From Janthinobacterium sp. 67 (GTDB lineage: Bacteria > Pseudomonadota > Gammaproteobacteria > Burkholderiales > Burkholderiaceae_D): a stretch of 64,000 bases of DNA. The DNA is taken from NCBI RefSeq assembly GCF_002797895.1, contig NZ_PGES01000001.1:372001-436000 (forward strand). The letters run 5' to 3'. This document shows, piece by piece, positions 31,073 to 39,109 of this stretch. The stretch's first letter is position 1, and each line of letters opens with the position of its first letter. The notes beneath the pieces are model-generated. The model saw only the letters and a list, made by a program, of their open reading frames with translations. It had not been told where the DNA came from and did not search any database. Made by a program: the position numbers and the translations under genes.

Positions 31073-31639
31073 CTAAAACAGACAGCCTTGCGCCGTATCG
31101 ACGTGCACGGCGCGGCGCCGGGCATGGCCCGTCTTCAGCGCTTCGCGGTCGCTGGACAGGGAAATGCCTTCCAGCGCCAACAAGGTTTCCTTCGCATGCA
31201 GGCCGCCCGCAAAGCCCGTCAGTTCGCCCGTGGCGCCGATGACCCGGTGGCAGGGGGCGATGATGGAGATGGGATTCTTGCCGTTGGCGGCGCCCACGGC
31301 GCGCACGGCGGCGGGGCGGCCGATCTGGCGCGCGATCTCGCCATAGCTGCGCGTCTGGCCGTACGGTATCGTCAGCAGCGCGCGCCACACTTCCTGCTGG
31401 AATGGCGTGCCGGCAAAGTCGAGCGGCACCTCAAAACGCTGGCGCGTGCCGGCGAAATACTCGCGCAGCTGGCGCGCCGTTTCCTGCAGCACGGCGCAAC
31501 CGTCATCGACGCGCATGGCGCCCAGGCGCACCCGGTTCGGCTTGTCGTTTTCCCACAGGATGGCGGTCAGGGCTTCCCCGCGCGCCACCAGGGTCAGCTC
31601 GCCCACGGGCGAGGGCACCACGATGCAGTCGTATTCCAT
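31073..31639 (-). CDS. ogt: Methylated-DNA--[protein]-cysteine S-methyltransferase
   Basis: A suicide repair enzyme that moves the methyl group from O6-methylguanine to its own cysteine. The product from ATG 31639 is 188 residues. The active site IIAPCHRVIGATG and the preceding GTPFQQEVWRALLTIPYGQT and AVGAANGKNP are typical. The ~25 residues after the family end (SLSSDREALKTGHARRRAVH onward) are an extra basic tail. GAGGAAC lies before the start. It is divergent from the nucleotidyltransferase gene. Confidence 0.94.
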   Translation of the reverse strand: MEYDCIVVPSPVGELTLVARGEALTAILWENDKPNRVRLGAMRVDDGCAVLQETARQLREYFAGTRQRFEVPLDFAGTPFQQEVWRALLTIPYGQTRSYGEIARQIGRPAAVRAVGAANGKNPISIIAPCHRVIGATGELTGFAGGLHAKETLLALEGISLSSDREALKTGHARRRAVHVDTAQGCLF

Positions 31640-31732
31640 GTTTGTTCCTCGATCAGATGGCGCCAGTGTAGCAGGATGGCGGCAGCATGTATCTTGCGTG
31701 TAGGATGGCGTTTTCGGCATGGAGCACAGGCT

Positions 31733-32491
31733 TTGACGACGATCCCTACTTATGACGCCATCCGCGCGATTGCCCTGCGGCTGGTGCACGAGCACTATCC
31801 CTCGGCCGTGGCGGCCATCATCGGCGGCTCGTTCGCCACGGGCCGGCAAACGGCCACTTCCGATATCGACTTGCTGCTGCTGTTCGACCACGTCGACTGC
31901 GCGTGGCGCGACACCCTCGTCGCCGAGGGGCGCACGGTGGAGCTGTTCGGGCACGACATGGCCACGTTCACATATTTTTGCAAGGAAATGGATGCGCCCG
32001 GCGGCAAGGTGCCGCTGGCGATGATGGTGGTGGAAGGGGAAAACATCCTCGCCGCCGGCGATGCCTGCGCGCGGCTGCATGCGCTGGCGCACGCCATCGT
32101 CGAGGCCGGTCCGCCCGTGCTCGACGCGGAAAACCTGCAGCGGCGCCGCTACGCCATCACCACGGCGCTGGAAGACCTGGTCGACAGCACGCACCCGGGC
32201 GAGGCGCTGGCCGTCGCTTGCCAGCTGTACGAAGCGCTGGCCGACCTGCGCTTGCGCGCGGCCGGCGAATGGAGCGGCGGCGGCAAGCACCTGTTCCGGC
32301 GCCTGCAGGCATTCGACGCCGCCATCGCCGTCCAGCTAGACGGCGCGCTGCGCCTCGTCGCCAGCGACTTGCCGGCCGGCCAGCGCACCTTCGAGCAGGT
32401 CGCCGCCGCCGTGCTGGCGCCGGTCGGCGGTCCCTTGCTCGATGGTTTTACCTTGCCGGCGCCTGCGCACTGGCGCAGCGACCTAGGATGA
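31733..32491 (+). CDS. Nucleotidyltransferase-domain protein
   Basis: A 252-residue protein with a polymerase-beta-type nucleotidyltransferase domain near its N-terminus: IIGGSFATGRQTATSDIDLL, the GS-x-DxD metal motif. The rest is helical, like aminoglycoside-adenylyltransferase or HEPN-type accessory regions. A TTG at 31733 is the likeliest start, with GGAG about nine bases before; the frame stays open far upstream, but that region is the antisense of ogt. The substrate is unknown. It ends three bases from the convergent glycosidase-like gene. Confidence 0.75.
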   Translation: MTTIPTYDAIRAIALRLVHEHYPSAVAAIIGGSFATGRQTATSDIDLLLLFDHVDCAWRDTLVAEGRTVELFGHDMATFTYFCKEMDAPGGKVPLAMMVVEGENILAAGDACARLHALAHAIVEAGPPVLDAENLQRRRYAITTALEDLVDSTHPGEALAVACQLYEALADLRLRAAGEWSGGGKHLFRRLQAFDAAIAVQLDGALRLVASDLPAGQRTFEQVAAAVLAPVGGPLLDGFTLPAPAHWRSDLG

Positions 32492-32494
32492 GTC

Positions 32495-34330
32495 TTACTG
32501 TTGCGGCCAGCGCTGTGGCTGCTTGCTCTTGATGAAGTCAGCGACTTTCTTGACGTTGGCGTAGCCATCCACGTCTTTCCACGTCGTGTACATGAAGCCT
32601 TTGACGCTGTTAACGCCATTGGCTTCCGCTGCCGTCAACGCATCGAGCCATGATTTGAGGGCATCGAGCTCCGTGCTTTCATCATCATAGTAGCCGGCAA
32701 TCATTTGCTGATGGCCCAGCGCATGGAAAAATTCCAGCGACTTTTTTTTCAGTGCCAGCGTATTCGTATATTCCTTTTCCGAACCTCCTGTCCAGTTGAC
32801 CACGGTGGTGCTGGATTTCAATCCTTTCCACGAGTCGGTTAGATCTCCATTGACTGCCCAGTATTTGGGAATCGCGTTCATCTTTGGGTCGAACATATCA
32901 TTCCAGACATACAGCTCCACGTTGGGGTAAACGTCCAGGAGTACCTGTTGATGCCGTGCGATTGTATTGGCCAGATATTTCCCGCCTGTTATATTGCCGC
33001 AAGCTGGGTCCCAATTCATGACCCGATTCTCGTCGTAGTAAAGAAAGAACTTCTGTGGCGCCGATAAGAGCGCGTAAGTTTTGTCGAAGTATCTTTTTTG
33101 AATATCAAAGAATTTTTCGTGACAGGCGCTGGCCGGCGTTGACCACATCGACGTCATATTCTGGCCAGATTGATAGGAGGATACGCGGAGTATCTGGCCT
33201 TCCCGGATCGTGCTATTGGCCGGAATTGACAAGGACTCCATGCCGACGATGTAATCTGCCGGTGTCTGGGCGTCGCTATTCCACTCGGCGTAGCTGATGC
33301 TACCGTCAGCGGACGTCACGCTGATTGGCAGTGATTGTGGATCGCGTCTGATCGTGTGGGAAAGGCCGATTTCGCGGATTTCGACATCGTCGAGCCAGGC
33401 AAGGCCATCTGAGTTGCTGCCATTGCCCTCGTTCATGAAATATAACTTCAAGCTGGAATTGTTGCCGCTATTAAAATCCAGATTGTATTGCTTCCAGCCT
33501 TGGGTAGTCGCGATGATATTTTCGTCGGAATTCCACAGGCCGTTGCTCGTGCCCCAACCCAGGCGCGCATTCGGATTGGAGTACATGGGCGTTGCACCCT
33601 CGCCATAAATGCGTATGCTGAGAGGCGCATTGTAGTTTTTTGTTGCGATCCAGAAGGACATGCGATATGCCGCATGCGGTCGTATATTCGACAGGGTGCG
33701 CAGCAGGCGCGCGCGATTGGTCTGGCTTGCTTGCGTGAATTTGACGGAAGTCTGGCCCGAGTGCGCTTCAATGGTGTCGTAAGCAAGGCCGCCGACATTT
33801 TTTTCGATCAGATCCCACGCCGCATCGCGATTTTCAAAGCTGCTGTCGCTATTGATGATCTGGCCCTGCGGAACGGCGTGTCCATCGTGCACGATGAAAA
33901 GAGTGTCTTTGACAGGCAAGGCTTCGATCAAGTCAGGCGCGACTTTGGCTGGCATTTCCGGGCCGCCGCCAACTGGAATCAGCTCGATACCGTTTTCTTT
34001 GGCCACTCGCACGATTTCCGCGTAGTTCGGATAATAATCAGGGGGAGGGGCAGTTGCGCTTAACATGCTGGCGAACGATCCATTGGCACCAGGATTGAAT
34101 GCAATGCCATTGTAGCCTTCGGCCTTGGCGACGTGGATCAGTTCCAGCAGCTTCTTGTGGCGGGCATCCGCAGAAGTTGGAGCCCTGGTGATATTGCCGC
34201 TAAAATAAATCCAGCGTTTTTCAAAGCAGTTCGTGCACGAGGGCGTTGTCGCGTTGGCGGAAAGTACCGGCAGCACACTGGCGCATAAGAGCGCAAGCGC
34301 CGTCCACAACATTGTCTTTTTCATTTTCAT
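32495..34330 (-). CDS. Secreted glycoside-hydrolase-like protein
   Basis: A 611-residue exported protein with a Sec signal (TMLWTALALLCASVLPVLSANA). It starts like a TIM barrel (KRWIYFSGNIT, LLELIHVAKAEGYNGIAFNP, IVRVAKENGIELIPVGGG). Residues about 170-320 look like an inserted jelly-roll carbohydrate-binding module (DSSFENRDAAWDLIEKN, SGQTSVKF, YRMSFWIATKN, AWLDDVEIREIG). The barrel then resumes (KFFLYYDENRVMNWDPACGN, VELYVWNDMFDP, QMIAGYYDDES). It resembles GH20-like or uncharacterised glycosidases, but no exact family is recognised. Codon use is more AT-rich than its neighbours, suggesting transfer. Confidence 0.65.
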   Translation of the reverse strand: MKMKKTMLWTALALLCASVLPVLSANATTPSCTNCFEKRWIYFSGNITRAPTSADARHKKLLELIHVAKAEGYNGIAFNPGANGSFASMLSATAPPPDYYPNYAEIVRVAKENGIELIPVGGGPEMPAKVAPDLIEALPVKDTLFIVHDGHAVPQGQIINSDSSFENRDAAWDLIEKNVGGLAYDTIEAHSGQTSVKFTQASQTNRARLLRTLSNIRPHAAYRMSFWIATKNYNAPLSIRIYGEGATPMYSNPNARLGWGTSNGLWNSDENIIATTQGWKQYNLDFNSGNNSSLKLYFMNEGNGSNSDGLAWLDDVEIREIGLSHTIRRDPQSLPISVTSADGSISYAEWNSDAQTPADYIVGMESLSIPANSTIREGQILRVSSYQSGQNMTSMWSTPASACHEKFFDIQKRYFDKTYALLSAPQKFFLYYDENRVMNWDPACGNITGGKYLANTIARHQQVLLDVYPNVELYVWNDMFDPKMNAIPKYWAVNGDLTDSWKGLKSSTTVVNWTGGSEKEYTNTLALKKKSLEFFHALGHQQMIAGYYDDESTELDALKSWLDALTAAEANGVNSVKGFMYTTWKDVDGYANVKKVADFIKSKQPQRWPQQ

Positions 34331-34443
34331 CAGATATCCCTGTTTTAAATTTTTGATAATATCAAAAAATCATCAAAACAAGCGCATGTTCATCGATAAT
34401 AGTTGGCTATTTCAATGCCATATCAATCAATGCGCTATCGCGC

Positions 34444-34470
34444 CACTGCGGACAGGGGCCGTCCGCAGTG
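34444..34470 (-). terminator. Hairpin after the TonB receptor gene
   Basis: A perfect 10-bp inverted repeat, CACTGCGGAC (34444-34453) with GTCCGCAGTG (34461-34470) around a 7-base loop, 23 bases beyond the receptor stop. There is no T run, so it may only stabilise the 3' end of the message. Confidence 0.5.
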
Positions 34471-34492
34471 CATGCGTTGGAGACGAAATTAT

Positions 34493-36730
34493 TTAAAACG
34501 CCGTGCGCACGCTCAGGCTGATGTTGCGCGGCTCGCCCCAGAACACGCCGTCGAAGAAGCCCACGTTGCGGTAGTACTTTTTATCGAGCAAGTTATTCAC
34601 GTTCAGCTGCACGCTGGCGTGGCGGTTGAGCGCGTAGCTGGCCATGGCGTTGAACAGCGCGTAGCCCGCTTGCGGGATATTCGTGATCTTGTTCGATGGC
34701 GGGCGGCCGTACCACGACTCGCTATAGGTGGCGCTTTGCGCCGTCATGCTGGCGCCCGCCCGCAAGCCGGCCAGCTTGCCGTCGAAACGGTAACTGGTGG
34801 CCAGGCGCAGCAAGTGGCGCGGCTGCGTGGTGGCGGCGCGGCGGCCATCGGCCTCGGCCGCGTGCAGATAGGTATAGCCGCCGCTCGCTTCCCAGGCGGG
34901 CGTGATCTGGCCGGAGACGTCGAACTCGACGCCCTTGGCCGTCACGCCGGCGCCATTGGCCACCATGGCCTGGCCGCCATCGGGCAGCAAGAAGCCGGGC
35001 GGTACCGTGCGGTCGAGTTCCGCCAGGTTTTTTTTCTTCGTGTGGAACAGGGCGGCCGATGCGTTCAGCTTGCCTTCATAGAATTCACCCTTGATGCCCA
35101 GCTCCGCATTGTCGCCCGTCTCCGGCGCCAGGAACTGGTTGTTGCGGTCCTTGCTCGATTGCGGGTTGAACAGCTGCGTGAAGCTGGCATAGGCCGAATA
35201 TTGCTTGTTGATGTCGAACACGGCGCCCACATAGGGCGTCACTTCATTGCGCGTCTCGGCAAAGTCGCTATTGTCCGTGTGCACGCCCCGTGTATCGTAG
35301 TTGCGCGTATCCGTGCGGTAAGTGCTCGTGCGCGCGCCGATGATCACGTGCAGCGGATCGGCCAGGCTCAAACGCGTGGCGACATAGCCGCCCGCCAGGC
35401 GCGTGACGGCTTCCGTGTGCGAGCCGTCCGGGTGGAAAACGGGGCGGGGAATGTTGCCCGTCCAGCTGCGGTAATCGGGAACGAAGGCCGGGTAATCGAT
35501 GTCCGCCTCGCCGCCGAGCGAGCGGGCGCGCTGGTTGCCGCCGTTCCAGCCGACGATGGCCGTATGCTTGCGCCCCAGCAAGGTGAACGGGCCGCTGGCG
35601 TACAGGTCGAAATTGTCGTTGGTGGTCTTGCCCGGGCCATAGGCGCCCGTCCACAGCAGCATGCCTTTGCCCGTGGCCGGGTCGGGATGGCCGCCACCCG
35701 CATAGGCGACCGTGGTGCGGTTCGTGCTTTCCGTACGGGCATAACCGAGATGCATATTCCAGTTGCCGGGCAGGCGCTGGTCCAGCGAGGTGAACAGCGT
35801 GTGCTGCTTGTTGGCCCAGGTACTCCATGGCGTCGTGAGGCTGGTATTGCGCGGCAAGTTGGCCAGGCTGCCGTCCGCGTTCCAGTAGGGCACGGCGCCC
35901 CAGGTGGCGCCCGTGGGCTTGTTGTCCTGGAAGTCGACACCTGCCGTCAGCAGGGTGCCGGGACGCAAGTCCGCTTCGACGATGACCATGCCGACCGTCT
36001 TGCGTTCGTGATACATGTCCAGGTAGGAATCGCGTTTTTGCCAGGCCAGGGCCGTGCGGGCGCGCACGCTGCCCTCCGCGTTCAGCGGCGTGGACAGGTC
36101 GGCTTCGAAGCGCTGGTCATCCCAGCGGCCCATGATCAGGCCGGCGCTGGCCTGGAAGGTTTTCGTCGGCCGCTTGCGTATCATGTTGATGGTGGCCGAC
36201 GGGTCGCCCTTGCCGCCCATCAAGCCCGTGGCGCCGCGCACGACTTCGATGCGGTCGTACAAAATCGTGTCTTGCAGCGGCGCATTGCCGCCGCGCTCCA
36301 TGCCGTCGATCTGGAGATTGTTGATGCCGAAGCCGCGCGCATAAAACCGCGTGCGTTCCGTGTCGTTCTGGCCCACCTGGATGCCCGTCGTCTGCGCCAG
36401 CGCCTGGTCCAGCCGTACGGCCCCCAAGTCATCGAGCAGTTGGCGCGTGATGACGCTGACCGATTGCGGCGTTTCGCGCAAGGTCAGCTCCATGCGCGTG
36501 GCGCTGCGCGCTTCGCCCGCCGTGTACGATTGCGTGCCTTCCGTGGTCGCCGTCGACTGGCCCAGCACGGTGACGGCCGGCATGGTGACGTCGGCCGCGG
36601 CGGCGTCGGCTGCCTGTGCCGGCAAGGCGACGCCAGCGGCAAGGCCGAGCAGGGCGATGTGTAATAAACGGGGGAGGGGGCGCAAGGCGGGCCGGCGCGA
36701 AGAAGTAAGGACTGTCGGTGATTGCATCAT
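34493..36730 (-). CDS. TonB-dependent siderophore receptor
   Basis: A 745-residue outer-membrane receptor that imports a ferric siderophore using TonB energy. It has a signal peptide (LLHIALLGLAAGVALPAQA), a TonB box region near VTVLGQS, a plug domain (RETPQSVSVITRQLLDDLGA, GNAPLQDTILYDRIEVVRGA, LMGGKGDPSATINMIRKRPT) and a beta-barrel ending with RNISLSVRTAF, the terminal phenylalanine typical for insertion. The plug is of the FhuE/FoxA-like ferric-hydroxamate group, but the ligand cannot be assigned. AGGA precedes ATG 36730/36727. A Fur-like box lies about 175 bases upstream. Confidence 0.92.
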   Translation of the reverse strand: MMQSPTVLTSSRRPALRPLPRLLHIALLGLAAGVALPAQAADAAAADVTMPAVTVLGQSTATTEGTQSYTAGEARSATRMELTLRETPQSVSVITRQLLDDLGAVRLDQALAQTTGIQVGQNDTERTRFYARGFGINNLQIDGMERGGNAPLQDTILYDRIEVVRGATGLMGGKGDPSATINMIRKRPTKTFQASAGLIMGRWDDQRFEADLSTPLNAEGSVRARTALAWQKRDSYLDMYHERKTVGMVIVEADLRPGTLLTAGVDFQDNKPTGATWGAVPYWNADGSLANLPRNTSLTTPWSTWANKQHTLFTSLDQRLPGNWNMHLGYARTESTNRTTVAYAGGGHPDPATGKGMLLWTGAYGPGKTTNDNFDLYASGPFTLLGRKHTAIVGWNGGNQRARSLGGEADIDYPAFVPDYRSWTGNIPRPVFHPDGSHTEAVTRLAGGYVATRLSLADPLHVIIGARTSTYRTDTRNYDTRGVHTDNSDFAETRNEVTPYVGAVFDINKQYSAYASFTQLFNPQSSKDRNNQFLAPETGDNAELGIKGEFYEGKLNASAALFHTKKKNLAELDRTVPPGFLLPDGGQAMVANGAGVTAKGVEFDVSGQITPAWEASGGYTYLHAAEADGRRAATTQPRHLLRLATSYRFDGKLAGLRAGASMTAQSATYSESWYGRPPSNKITNIPQAGYALFNAMASYALNRHASVQLNVNNLLDKKYYRNVGFFDGVFWGEPRNISLSVRTAF

Positions 36731-37052
36731 TTTCCTGGAATATTTTTAGTCGTGAGTGTTCCTATCTCGTCTGGCGAGGTGCGCAGTAGCTGGGGGGATG
36801 GCTTGACGCTGGCCCGTGGTCTGGCTTGGATAGCAGTTCCACCGCAAGGCCCGGCGCGGACGGGCAGTGGAAAAGAAGGGCGCGCGATTCTCGTCATTTT
36901 TGTAAATAAGAATCATTATCAATATAAGCGAAATTTGCCAAATAATCAAGCGCGCGCACCAAAATAGTGCGGAAGGGCCAAGGGCGGCGCATCGCCCGGC
37001 CTTCTGCGATAATGCAGGCGCTGACAAATATTTTCCTCTTTGAAAGAAATGC
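36731..37052. promoter_or_regulatory. Divergent promoter region with Fur-like box
   Basis: 322 bases between the divergent TonB receptor and the 37053 gene. A 19-base Fur-like box, AATAAGAATCATTATCAAT, lies at 36905-36923, the only strongly AT-rich part. It should make the receptor iron-repressed and may act on the other gene also. No small gene is seen. Confidence 0.6.
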
Positions 37053-37892
37053 ATGCGTACATGGATCGCCTGTGCCGGATGGTTGTGTGTCGTATCTCTG
37101 GGCCAGGCCCAGGAACACGCGCCGCCGCCGGCTGTTCCCGCGCCGCTGCAAAGCGCCAGCGCGCCGCCCGCCGCCGATGCCGTGACACCGTCCGTTACAC
37201 CGGCCCCGACCGCCGCGCCAGCGGAGGAGGCGCAGCCTTCGCAAACGGTGACGATCACGGCGAGCAACGACGCCAAGGCGCCGCGCGTGCGGTTCACGTC
37301 CTACCGTGAAAGCTATCTGACGGCCAGGAAAGTGTGGCAAGTGTCGAGCGGCAGCGTGGTCATGGCCCTGCGCCTGATTCCTGCCAAGCTGAGCGCTACC
37401 ATCGACGACGTGCGCGTGGCCTTGCAAGGCAATGGCGCACCCATGCCGATCAAGGTATCCGATGGCGGCGTGTTTGTCGTGCCGCTCAACGATGATATCG
37501 CCGCGCAGGATGGCACTTTTCTCGTGAACAAGGGCAAGGGCGAGCTGACGGCGAATATCGTGCTCCAGCCGTCCGTGGCGCGCGATGCGTGGAACGTCAC
37601 GCGCGTGGGGCAAGTCCTGCACGATGCGCGCCGTGCCGTGCGGGCCATCACGCCGTGGTACAAGCGGCCATTCGCCAGCGACGTGCAATCGCTGGCCTTT
37701 TGCGCGGCCGAGCGGGGCAGCGCCTTGCGCTTGATGGATGGCGAGCAATTGATTGCCACCTTGCCCATGAACGAGGCGGCCGTCAACGACATCAACCAGC
37801 CCGTGTTTTGCAAGATTTTCGACGGCGAAGACAAATATCCGGGACACTACCGCGTCGTCTTGCCCGAGCAGGCGACGGTGTTGCTGCTGTAG
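37053..37892 (+). CDS. Hypothetical exported protein (Pro/Ala-rich N-terminus)
   Basis: A 279-residue protein with a signal peptide (RTWIACAGWLCVVSLGQA), then ~50 residues of low-complexity Pro/Ala linker, then a folded domain with strands such as VRFTSYRESYLTARKVWQVS and FVVPLNDDIAAQDGTFLVNK, and two or three cysteines (FCAAE, FCKIFDGED). No family is recognised. It is divergent from the TonB receptor across a Fur-like box and converges with the hemerythrin gene (3 bases between stops). A periplasmic role in iron-limited cells is possible but only inferred from position. Confidence 0.65.
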   Translation: MRTWIACAGWLCVVSLGQAQEHAPPPAVPAPLQSASAPPAADAVTPSVTPAPTAAPAEEAQPSQTVTITASNDAKAPRVRFTSYRESYLTARKVWQVSSGSVVMALRLIPAKLSATIDDVRVALQGNGAPMPIKVSDGGVFVVPLNDDIAAQDGTFLVNKGKGELTANIVLQPSVARDAWNVTRVGQVLHDARRAVRAITPWYKRPFASDVQSLAFCAAERGSALRLMDGEQLIATLPMNEAAVNDINQPVFCKIFDGEDKYPGHYRVVLPEQATVLLL

Positions 37893-37895
37893 CGT

Positions 37896-38294
37896 CTAGT
37901 TGGGCTGGCGCTGTACCAGTTCCAAAGCGGCCGCCAGGGCCAGGTCCATGGTGGCCTGGTGAAAGATCAGCCATTGCGGCAACAGCGACAGCGCATGGCG
38001 TCCCTGCTCCAGGTCGCCTTCATCGACGGCGGCCCAGGCATGGTGCAAGCCGCTGAGTACGCGGGCATGCTGTTCGCGGTGGTTGGCCAACGAGGGAAAG
38101 GCGATTTGTTCCATCAAATCTTCTTCCTCGCGGAAATCGCGCTCGACGGCCGCGATCAGCTCGCGAAACGCCACGCTGAAATGCTGGTCGCTCAGTTGCT
38201 GCAGCCGCGCCAGCTCCTGAAACAGCGCCTCATGCGCCTCGTCGATGACGGGAACACCCAGCGCCATCTCATCCTTCCAATGCGATTTACCCAT
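37896..38294 (-). CDS. Bacteriohemerythrin
   Basis: A 132-residue single-domain hemerythrin with a diiron O2-binding site. From ATG 38294 (GGGAG upstream) it shows the ligand set of the family: histidine and aspartate/glutamate in VIDEAHEALFQE, an acidic EEDLMEQIAFPSLANHREQH with the two histidines, and WLIFHQATMD. The upstream frame to 38456 is not part of the protein. Such proteins store or sense O2, often in motile microaerophilic cells. There is no cotranscribed chemotaxis gene. Confidence 0.9.
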   Translation of the reverse strand: MGKSHWKDEMALGVPVIDEAHEALFQELARLQQLSDQHFSVAFRELIAAVERDFREEEDLMEQIAFPSLANHREQHARVLSGLHHAWAAVDEGDLEQGRHALSLLPQWLIFHQATMDLALAAALELVQRQPN

Positions 38295-38516
38295 GCCGAT
38301 GCTCCCGGTTAAGTCCGTCGCGGTGCGAAGCGGACTGTTCCAGTGTGGACGCAGCCACGCTTCAAATCCATGACCTGGATCAAAAATATGGTGAAGAGGG
38401 GGAAGGCTAAGAGAGCGAGAAATGAAGGAAAAGGGGGAACAAATCCCCATCCGCAATAAAGCGGTTTTAATAACGATGCGCTTCGTTACCCAGCGACGTT
38501 TTCTCAGCCGCGCGTA

Positions 38517-38672
38517 TTAACGCTTGGGCCAATGACTCCACATGGCTTGCGCATCGACATTCGGTACTTGCAACTGCTGCCCGGCCGATGTCTGCATCGT
38601 ATCCCTGAGCACGAGGGGCACGAGCAGCAAGGCCGACAGGGCGAGGCAGGCCAGCACTTTGAGCGTCAACAT
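38517..38672 (-). CDS. Small membrane-anchored protein, unknown
   Basis: A 51-residue protein from ATG 38672 with GGGAGA eight bases upstream. One hydrophobic N-terminal segment (LKVLACLALSALLLVPLVL) is either a signal anchor or an uncleaved leader, followed by a short polar tail ending MWSHWPKR. The frame is open to 38726 without a better start. No family is recognised. Confidence 0.5.
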   Translation of the reverse strand: MLTLKVLACLALSALLLVPLVLRDTMQTSAGQQLQVPNVDAQAMWSHWPKR

Positions 38673-38812
38673 GGTCGTCTCCCGGTGTCCCGGCGGCGGC
38701 GCGAGGATGCGGCGCCTGCCGGTCACTTCCTATGTACTACCATGCTTGCAGTTTAGTTCATCTGATTGAAACTTCAACTAGTTGCTGTGACGCACTGCAC
38801 CAGTTACGCCTC

Positions 38813-38998
38813 TTATTTGGCCTTGCGGCTGCGCCGTGGCTTGCCTGCGGGAGGCAGCAAGGAATCGAACCACACTTGCGTCAACTGCCGCGTATTTTTT
38901 GCCGCTTCGCGCTTGACGGCGGCCGTCGCGTGGCCGCGCGCCGTGTTGGCGATGCGGTTGGCGGCGCTCAGGTACATGCTCATCCAGGGGTTTTTCAT
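38813..38998 (-). CDS. Small basic hypothetical protein
   Basis: A 61-residue helical protein from ATG 38998, preceded by GAGG. MSMYLSAANRIANTARGHAT and AAVKREAAKNTRQLTQVWFD form an amphipathic stretch like the start of phasins or other granule-associated proteins, and the end (PAGKPRRSRKAK) is strongly basic. The phasin resemblance is weak and based only on pattern. It lies between two iron-related loci with no obvious partner. Confidence 0.5.
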   Translation of the reverse strand: MKNPWMSMYLSAANRIANTARGHATAAVKREAAKNTRQLTQVWFDSLLPPAGKPRRSRKAK

Positions 38999-39109
38999 GG
39001 ACAGCCTCGCAGATAGTGGGTGGGAATGCCTCCACTCTAAACTGATCGCCAGCGCTGACCGTGCGCCTGCCCACATAGCCGGGCGGTGCTGGCGATGGGC
39101 TGAGCCAGA

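Noticed and set aside
31040..32491. A 483-codon plus-strand frame containing the nucleotidyltransferase
   Set aside because: Its first ~230 codons are antisense of ogt; the true protein starts at TTG 31733 with a ribosome binding site.
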